The notes under the pieces are model-generated. The model made no database searches, was not told the origin of the DNA, and saw only the letters and a list, made by a program, of their open reading frames with translations. Positions 57,252-64,000 of a stretch of 64,000 nt of DNA are shown here, piece by piece (positions within the stretch are counted from its first letter, which is position 1; every line of letters starts with the position of its first letter). Source of the DNA: Kwoniella bestiolae CBS 10118 (Eukaryota; Basidiomycota; Tremellomycetes; Tremellales; Cryptococcaceae); NCBI RefSeq assembly GCF_000512585.2, contig NC_089247.1:558001-622000 (forward strand), in the 5' to 3' direction. The position numbers and the translations under genes are program-made.

Positions 57252-59296
57252 ATGTCTTTCAGAGGAATAAACATTTCCAAATCCCTAATCAACAGCTATA
57301 AACCATCTTTACAACAAGTCAGATATACAAGTACAGCCAAAATGTCAGGACAAGCTTTCGAACCTAAGAACATGCTTGTACGTATAATTGTGTCATTAAA
57401 AGAGGAGGATCATCGATGCTAATCAGTATGAATTGGACAGTACCGAAATCTCGGAAACACCGGTCTCGTGGGTTGTATATCATCTTTATCGAAAGAAGAT
57501 AAGGATGTAGCTGATCATCGAATCGGTAATATAGCGAGTACCAGTCTTCTCTTATGGAGGATGGTTGACGTGAGTGTGCTATTCCTTCGCTTCGTCATGC
57601 AAATTACAACGCAACGAGTCATTGCTGATACGTAGACATTCGTAGTGTCGGATACGAGCAAAAAGGTGATATCGTCAAGGAATTGATGCAAACCGCTTTC
57701 GATGCTGGTATCAATATGTTCGATGTGAGTTGATCGTCATCATCTACATTAGCCGATTCACGACCCTCGTTTTTCGGGGGCATGTAGATCAGACGGGAAT
57801 GGCTGCTGATACTTCTCACAGAACGCTGAAGCTTACGCCGGTGGAGAATCTGAAACCCAAATGGGACGAGTGATCAAGGAACTCGGTTGGAAGCGAAGTG
57901 ATATCATTGTTACTACCAAGATCTTCTTTGGTGTCGTGAGTCTTCGTTTCGCCGCCTCTCATCACCTGTAGCACTTTGGCTGATGCTCGATCATTAACAT
58001 ATACAGGGTCGAAAGGAGAGACACAACACCAGAGGATTGAGCAGGTAAGCTAAGCCGATACCAGTTTCGGGAGGGTGTCAAGCTTATCAGCCTTGTCGAT
58101 ATGTAGAAAACATATCATTGAAGGTCTTAACGACTCCCTCGAGAGACTTCAGCTCGATTACGGTAAGTTATCGCTTTCCTCTCTATGCTGGACTACGGCT
58201 GATCCTGAAACATTCATAGTCGACATCGTCTTTGCTCATAGACCTGATGTCACCACTCCCATGGAAGAGGTGAGCTCAATAAGCACAACAATTCGTACGG
58301 CAACAAGCTGACGACTCTGGCTTTGTTAGACTGTTCGGGCATTCAACTACCTTATCGACAGTACGTATGGCGTCCGAAGGACAATTACAAGGTAGTAAAG
58401 CTGACTTACGGCGGCTTCACTGCAGCTGGAAAGACCTTCTACTGGGGTACTTCTGAATGGTCTGCCAGTAAGTTAATCGATCTTCAGACGAGACGTGGGA
58501 ACACAAGCTGACACCGTATCAACAGTGCAAATCCAACAAGCCCATGAAATCGCCAGAAGACTCAACATGGTTGGACCTGCTGCCGAACAACCTCATTACT
58601 CCATGTTCACCCGAGAGCGATTCGAACAAGAGTATGAGCCTTTGTGGAGATATGAGAACTATGGAAGGTGAGTGCCCTCTTTTCCCTCTTGTCGTGACCT
58701 TCTGTGTACACCAATGACTGACATCGGTCCACGGTAGTACCATCTGGTCACCTCTTGATTCCGGTCTCTTAACTGGTAAATACAACAACGGTATCCCTGA
58801 GGGATCAAGATACCACTCCAACCTCAACGGAGCAATGGACGAAAATGTCAAGCATCTCACTTCTCCTGAGGGTAAAGCTAAGATTGAGAAAGTCAAGAAG
58901 TTGACCGCTGTAGCTGAGCGATTGGGCGGAAGCATGACTAGTCTTGCGTTGGCCTGGACCTTGAAACACAAGGGTGTATCTACTTGTATTGTGAGTCTGA
59001 CTCCCAATTGTCTTCGCAATTCTGTGCTGGCCGCTAATGTTTGATTGACGAATGATATAGCTCGGTGCTACCAAAGTAAGTCACTTAAGTATCTAATGTC
59101 AATTCGCTCCGTTGTATTGTTACTGATATACGCTGTGTATGTATAGCCTGACCAAATCAAAGAGAACGTCAAGGCTCTCGACATCTACCCCAAACTTACT
59201 CCCGAGGTATTGGAGGAGATCGAAAAGATCTTGGATAATAAACCTGCCTTGCCAGCTGCTTATGGTAGAAGATCTGATGATGGTGAATTGATGTAA
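57252..59296 (+). CDS. Kv-beta-like aldo-keto reductase (AKR6 type)
   Basis: Fourteen exons (57252-57377, 57441-57467, 57535-57569, 57646-57724, 57822-57935, 58007-58044, 58107-58162, 58220-58269, 58330-58360, 58426-58467, 58526-58667, 58738-58990, 59061-59075, 59147-59296) encode 385 residues. The NADPH-dependent reductase tetrad is visible: D89 and Y94 in 'MFDNAEAYAGG', K122 in 'VTTKIFF', H165 in 'IVFAHRPD'. 'GLSRKHIIEGLNDSLERLQL' and 'YWGTSEWSA' match voltage-gated potassium channel beta subunits. Exon 13 encodes LGATK of the cofactor site in only 15 bases. The N-terminus before the second in-frame ATG (57342, MSGQAFEPKNM) is Ser/Arg-rich, like a mitochondrial leader. The physiological substrate is unknown. 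Confidence 0.92.
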
Positions 59297-59701
59297 AAGT
59301 CGCTGGGTTACTCAAGGCGACCAAAGGTCATTTAGGAAGTAATCGGTATTGGTGAATTATCAGTAAATATGCCGTATCTAGTACAAAATGAATGTAAGGA
59401 TGTATCGAACGTGCGGTAACTGGTATGTTATGATTGATCAGTTTAAACGTTATGCATCAATTTGACGGATGCACGACTGCTAGACCTGGCTACGCTCAGA
59501 ATCAGGTATTTTCGTTGGCTTCATTGTATGTGTTTGCCTGATCACGTTGCCTCGATGATGTTTTCAGCATCGATAGGTCATGATAATCTATCTCTACCAT
59601 CTTATCATCATCCGCAGCCTGAAGATGAAAGTCTCCCAACAACACAACCCGATCATGTGACTGAGCAGCCCGTTCCTACACTGTGCAACCGAGTTCCGAC
59701 C

Positions 59702-59713
59702 TCCGATATCGGA
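59702..59713. promoter_or_regulatory. Palindrome TCCGATATCGGA (CCG-N4-CGG)
   Basis: Perfect 12-base palindrome, an everted CCG/CGG pair of the Zn2Cys6 type, about 760 bases upstream of the permease start. Confidence 0.45.
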
Positions 59714-59787
59714 CCCCTCTTACCCTGAACAAAACACAGCGGAAGTGCCACATTTAGGCGTTAAACCCAAGCTTCCTTGTTTGAGGT

Positions 59788-59802
59788 AGTCCGATTCGGA
59801 CT
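59788..59802. promoter_or_regulatory. Inverted repeat AGTCCGA-T-TCGGACT (CCG-N3-CGG)
   Basis: Seven-base arms around a central T, about 670 bases upstream of the permease start and 75 bases from the previous palindrome. Together they look like paired sites for a zinc-cluster activator. Confidence 0.5.
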
Positions 59803-60469
59803 GAAAGTCGTACTTTTCTCTCAATCTCCCATTTAATTCCCTAATCTTCGTTCTTAATGCTATCTAATCTACTTTCGAAAGGTTTGTTTGGTTCCTACCT
59901 CTCCCAGAGGCCTCTATCGATGATATACATGATTATTTTGATGGTTGAAAGAGGTTTTATGATGGCTCGTACTGCCAAATTTGTTGGGAAGATGGGGAAC
60001 CAATGAGAAGCAGAGATGGCGAGATTCAGGGTAAACCACAGGTGAAAATTTGACGGGGTTCCGCCTGTTGCTTACTTTATATCCCCCCACTGATACTGAC
60101 TCGTCTCTTCTCCTTCTACGAGTATCTACTTACACTTCAGCTTGTTGATAGTGTTACTGTTGACCACACTCCAACACTCACTTGATCATACTACTACCAA
60201 ACGACCAGTGACCGACCGTATCTGGGAACTGTTTCTCACGATCCCAGGGCCTTTAGGGAGACAGAGACGCGTTTCATTCTCTTCTAGATCTTTCCATTAA
60301 CAACTCCCTTTGGCCAACAACGAGTGTCTCTTCTCGGACAGACACATACTTCGACCCTATACGCACGAGCACGAGTGATCAATACGAGACATCTCGATAT
60401 TCTACATATACGTAAGACTACCCAACCCATACACATCGAACCGACGCGACGATTGTCTTGAACATCACG

Positions 60470-62886
60470 ATGGCACCTCAACAGCCTTCCCTCGATTATG
60501 TGAGCGGTACGATAGAGAACGAGAACGTCAAAGTACCTTCCATCGAGGAGAAGCAGGTCAACAACATGTTCGCTAATGCTGCTTCTGCGACTGGTATGTC
60601 ATCTCCATCTTCACTTCTCGACGCGTCGACGGTGTCTTCTGCCGTCCTTGAACACAACTCATACTGATGATATTTTGATTGCTACGCATAGCCAAAGAGC
60701 ACAAGATGACTTTACTGGAAGGTATCAAGCTCTATCCCAAGGCTATAGGATGGTCCATTCTGATATCCTCCTGTTGCGCCATGGAGGGGTACGATGTCTC
60801 TTTAGTTGGGAATTTCTGCAAGTGTTTTTACCCCAACCTACAATTCGACTACCTATCCAAGTAATTCGTATTATTCTGTTGCTAATCATTCGGACTCGTT
60901 ATAGACGCCTTCGAACCATTCAACAGGAAGTATGGTGTCCTAGGTTCAGACGGGACGTACCAAGTTCCAGCGAGATGGCAATCTGGTTTATCGAATGGTG
61001 CTCAGTGTGGACAGATCCTGGGTTTGATCTGTAAGTATGCTCGAATCAATCTCCCAAAATGATATGATTCTCTGTAATGGTCATGGACTACCTGCTGATA
61101 CTTGATATGTTATCTAGTAAACGGTCTATGTACCGAACGATATGGATATCGACCTGTCCTTATGGTCTGCCTAGTATGGTTGATGGCGGTGATCACTATC
61201 TTCTTCTGCGCACCGAATATCCAGACGCTCTTGGCTGCTGAGATCTTGGCTGGTATTCCATGGGGTGTATTCCAATCTAGTATGTTGTCTTACCTCACTT
61301 AACTCATCACTCTAAAACTACTTTTGAACCTACCGGGTGCTCCAGTCCTTGAGCCATTGCAATATAGCAGTACTGATCCCGTTCACTCCTGTAGTCGCTA
61401 TCAACTACGCTTCCGAAGTCTGCCCAATCCCATTACGAGGCTACCTGACTTGCTACGCCAATTTCTGCTGGGGGTGGGGTCAATTGATCGGTATTGGTGT
61501 CATTCGATCAATGTTCAACAGGGATGATCAGTGGGCATACAGGATCCCATACGGTGTTCAAGTGAGTGCAACCATTCCTCTCCATTGCATTGCCGTCCAT
61601 TCTCACCACTCGAAACGAAGTGCTCAAATATACTAATTTGGTAATTCATAACTTCCGTAGTGGGTCTGGCCACCCATCATCCTCATCGGAGTAATATTCG
61701 CCCCCGAATCACCATGGTGGCTCGTCCGTCAAAACCGACTCGAAGATGCCAAACGATCTCTCATACGACTGACAAGTGCAAAGCGTAATCCAGATTTCGA
61801 CGTGGACGAGACGATCGATATGATTCGTCATACTACCGAGCTCGAAAAGGAGATCACGTCAGGCGCCTCCTATTGGGACTGTTTCAAGGGTATCGACCTC
61901 CGACGAACCGAGATTGTCTGTGCGATCTGGGCGATCCAGAACCTCTCGGGAAATACATTTAGTAATTACTCGACGTACTTCTTCAAGCAGGCCGGTCTGG
62001 ACGGTACGATCGCGTATGACTTTGCGATGGGGCAATACGGTATTAACATGGCTGGTACATTTGGTGCATGGGCACTCATGGCACTGGGTTTGGGAAGAAG
62101 AAAGCTATTATTACTTGGGCTGGTCGGTTTGAGCATTTCGTTGTTCGTGATGGGTTTTATTGGGCTGGTACCCGATAGTCAGAGGCATGCGGCGAGTCTT
62201 GCGACGGGGACGATGATGTTGGTTTGGGCGGTTAATTATCAACTATCTGTTGGGTGAGTGGTGTTCCTCCGTACAATGCCGCGTCCACAAAATTGAGAAA
62301 ACCTGGATCGTATTGGAACAAAGCTGACCATCTGACGGCATAGAACGATTGCTTACTCCCTGGTCGGAGAGATCTCTTCAAGAAGATTAGCCATCAAGAC
62401 CGTTGCGCTGGGCAGAGCAGCATACAACGTAGTAGCCATCATCAACAACGTCTTGACTCCTTATATGATCAATCCAACGGCGTGGAACTGGGGTGTAAGT
62501 CTAATTCTCCTTTCTGCCTGCTCAGGTCATACAGCTCTCTGAGATTGCAAGCTGACCTGCCTTTCACAGAACTACGCAGGTTTCTTTTGGGGCGGATCAT
62601 GTCTCCTCTGTCTCGTATATGCTTATTTCAGAGTCCCCGAACCTGCAGGAAGGACTTTCGCCGAGGTGCGTTTTGGTGATTGATTGAGATCAATTCGGGA
62701 AAGCAAAGCTGATATGCCATATTTGTTTTGATGACACAGCTCGACATCCTATTCGAACGTCGTATCCCCGCACGTAAATTCGCTACTACCGACGTCAACG
62801 CGTTCGACATGACGTTGAAACACCGTTTCGGGGGTGGTAAAGACGGTGCGGCGCATGTTGAGGAGAAGGAGCCTCAGAGCGCTTGA
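60470..62886 (+). CDS. MFS alpha-glucoside (maltose)-type sugar permease
   Basis: Nine exons (60470-60593, 60692-60817, 60905-61030, 61118-61279, 61395-61561, 61661-62253, 62344-62494, 62570-62665, 62740-62886) encode 563 residues. It is a proton-coupled sugar importer of the plasma membrane, of the Mal/Mph type. Family signatures are 'CAMEGYDVSLVGNFYAF', 'LNGLCTERYGYRPVLM', 'GVFQSIAINYASEVCPIPLRGYL', 'APESPWWLVRQNRLEDAKRSL', 'NYSTYFFKQAGL' and 'PEPAGRTFAELDILFERRIPARKF', the last being the PETKG-like motif before the C-tail. About 12 helices are expected. Intron 2 starts with GC (GCAAGT) at 60818. Two CCG/CGG palindromes lie in the promoter. The exact sugar cannot be told. Confidence 0.92.
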
Positions 62887-63420
62887 CTAGGATGGTTCTG
62901 CTTGGGAAGAGGCAAGGAAGGGAGAAATACGCGAATGGCTTGATTTTCTGAGAAAAGTTTGGTTTGTGTTTTACATATCTTTCTTTGTTTTCGGGATTTT
63001 TATCTCTGATTATAGAAAGTAGAGGTTCATGGGGTCTGATACAGTATCAGGATGATTGTCCTTAATTCGTTTCATATATATCTCCTAATGGGTTCCAGGT
63101 TTTGTCTTGCTTGGTCGGAATTGGTATAATAGTACAAAGTAATAGTAATAATAACAGCGATGAATTTGATGAGTTTGGCTTTGCGTGTTGGATACAAAGT
63201 ACTCGCGCCTGCTCGCATCGAGGATTTTACCTTGGAGAGTACTCTTTGTATACATGCTATAGAGTGATTGATACCAACATACAGATATAAAGTATTATAT
63301 ACGTGAAGAAAAAAGATTCCAGCTAACATCTCTAAAGGGGGTATACAAGCGTCCCAAACACCCTCAACCCGCTTGTTCAAGCTTAAACGAAACAATTCTT
63401 TTCCTAATATGGTCAGTAAT
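62887..63420. other. 3' region between permease and partial gene
   Basis: 534 bases with T-rich and A-rich runs, presumably two converging 3' UTRs. Nothing else is seen. Confidence 0.45.
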
Positions 63421-64000
63421 CTACCGTCCGCCACCTACCCTTCTGATGGTGTTCCCCGTCTGCCCATTCCCAGGTAACCCATCCCCGCTCGTACGTCCCG
63501 CAACAATCGCATTATTCCTCAAAACGTGCTGATGCAGATTCAACCCCATATTCCCACTCTTGCTTCTCGGTATACTACCTGATCCAGCCGGGTTTATAGG
63601 TTTCTTCAGGATAGGCTCGGTCTGTTGCCTGCTCAGATTTGGGTATATCGAAGTCGTAGCCTGAGCTTGAGGTGGGTTGATAGATCCTAGTACTTGTCTC
63701 TCTCCTGAGTTGGCGGTATGGGAAGGAATGGATGCGGTAAGGAAGGGGGAGGGTAGGTCGGGATCTTCCATATTCCATTTAGCAGGGGTGGCAGCTTCTT
63801 TGTATGTGAAGTTGTTGCTTGGGATAGGTGCAGGTATCATGGTGGGTGGTAAGGCGGATTCCGAGTTGGAGGAAGAGGAACCGGAAGAAGATCCTGATCC
63901 CGAACCTGAGGCAGAGCCAGAAGCTTGGTTGACAGGAATTAAAGAACTTCTCCTGGGTCTCATCAACCATGGACTGGCAATTGACATGGGAGTAGCGATG
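63421..64000 (-). CDS. C-terminal part of a disordered Ser/Gly/Pro-rich protein
   Basis: The open frame runs from the window end to a stop at 63421-63423 and is partial at its 5' end; the visible part is about 193 codons without an intron. The segment has a Gly/Ser run (SGSASGSGSGSSSGSSSS), then 'EDPDLPSPFLTASIPS' and a basic C-terminus 'TIRRVGGGR'. The 'DLPSPF' motif resembles the tail of some fungal protein kinases such as NIMA-type, but the visible part has no kinase domain, so this is only a hint. The ATG at 63987-63985 is internal and need not be the start. Confidence 0.6.
   Translation of the reverse strand, partial: IATPMSIASPWLMRPRRSSLIPVNQASGSASGSGSGSSSGSSSSNSESALPPTMIPAPIPSNNFTYKEAATPAKWNMEDPDLPSPFLTASIPSHTANSGERQVLGSINPPQAQATTSIYPNLSRQQTEPILKKPINPAGSGSIPRSKSGNMGLNLHQHVLRNNAIVAGRTSGDGLPGNGQTGNTIRRVGGGR

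Larger units (their letters stand above)
59297..60469. promoter_or_regulatory. Upstream region of alpha-glucoside permease
   Basis: 1.17 kb between AKR and permease. It contains two CCG/CGG inverted repeats (listed separately), a TATA-like TTTATAT at 60077-60083 followed by a CT-rich stretch, and a leader of about 0.4 kb. No gene is seen. Confidence 0.5.

Noticed and set aside
1..64000. CRISPR arrays, insertion sequences, prophage or integrase genes
   Set aside because: None was seen; the window is eukaryotic with spliced genes and no transposase or reverse transcriptase motif.

Overview
The window reads as nuclear DNA of a basidiomycete yeast, most likely a tremellomycete of the Cryptococcus/Kwoniella type. 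Nearly every gene is cut by many short introns of about 50-90 bases with GTRAGT-like donors, CTGAC/CTGAT branch sites and nearby AG acceptors. Genes are densely packed on both strands, and the proteins look like fungal housekeeping orthologues. I rebuilt 23 protein genes by joining exons by hand. In every complete model the exon lengths add up to a multiple of three, but no transcript data were available. Species and genus are inferences.

Layout. 1-1168: conserved NTF2-like protein (5' end may lie outside the window). 1509-2078 (-): SPT4. 2423-5238: SNU66/SART1 splicing factor. 5595-11791 (-): giant coiled-coil protein. 12080-13229: VMA12 V-ATPase assembly factor. 13507-14764 (-): NmrA-like oxidoreductase. 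15402-17429 (-): OMA1-like mitochondrial metalloprotease. 18039-20060: ataxin-3/Josephin deubiquitinase. 20320-23365 (-): CASP/COY1 golgin. 23639-27799: SFI1-like centrin-binding protein. 28101-29533 (-): otubain. 29814-31208 (-): PhyH-type dioxygenase. 32262-34516: Dal5-type MFS transporter. 34921-35038 (-): 5S rRNA gene. 35636-37426 (-): secreted histidine acid phosphatase-like protein. 38016-40134: TPX2-like protein. 40520-41987 (-): SPS19-type 2,4-dienoyl-CoA reductase. 42502-43203: small ABM-fold protein. 46230-50064: CDC24 RhoGEF behind an unusually long 3 kb upstream region. 51214-53241 and 54628-56731: tandem DUF6534-like seven-helix membrane proteins. 57252-59296: Kv-beta-like aldo-keto reductase. 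60470-62886: maltose/alpha-glucoside-type MFS permease. 63421-64000 (-): C-terminal part of a disordered protein.

There are no operons. Genes sit in divergent pairs with 0.3-0.6 kb shared promoters (SPT4/SNU66, OMA1/ataxin-3, CASP/SFI1, phosphatase/TPX2, SPS19/ABM) and in convergent pairs with short 3' gaps. The left 50 kb is mostly conserved core cell biology: transcription elongation, splicing, V-ATPase assembly, mitochondrial quality control, ubiquitin removal, Golgi, spindle pole and cell polarity. The right 14 kb is more accessory, with two transporter-like families and duplicated membrane proteins.

The most notable observations are these. The DUF6534 tandem pair carries different lesions: an in-frame TGA in copy A and an AG-to-GG acceptor change in copy B. 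The catalytic cysteine codon of the Josephin protease is split by an intron. Tiny coding exons of 9-16 bases occur in four genes. The alpha-glucoside permease has a GC-AG intron, and a single 5S gene lies away from any rDNA. The promoters of both MFS genes carry CCG/CGG palindromes.
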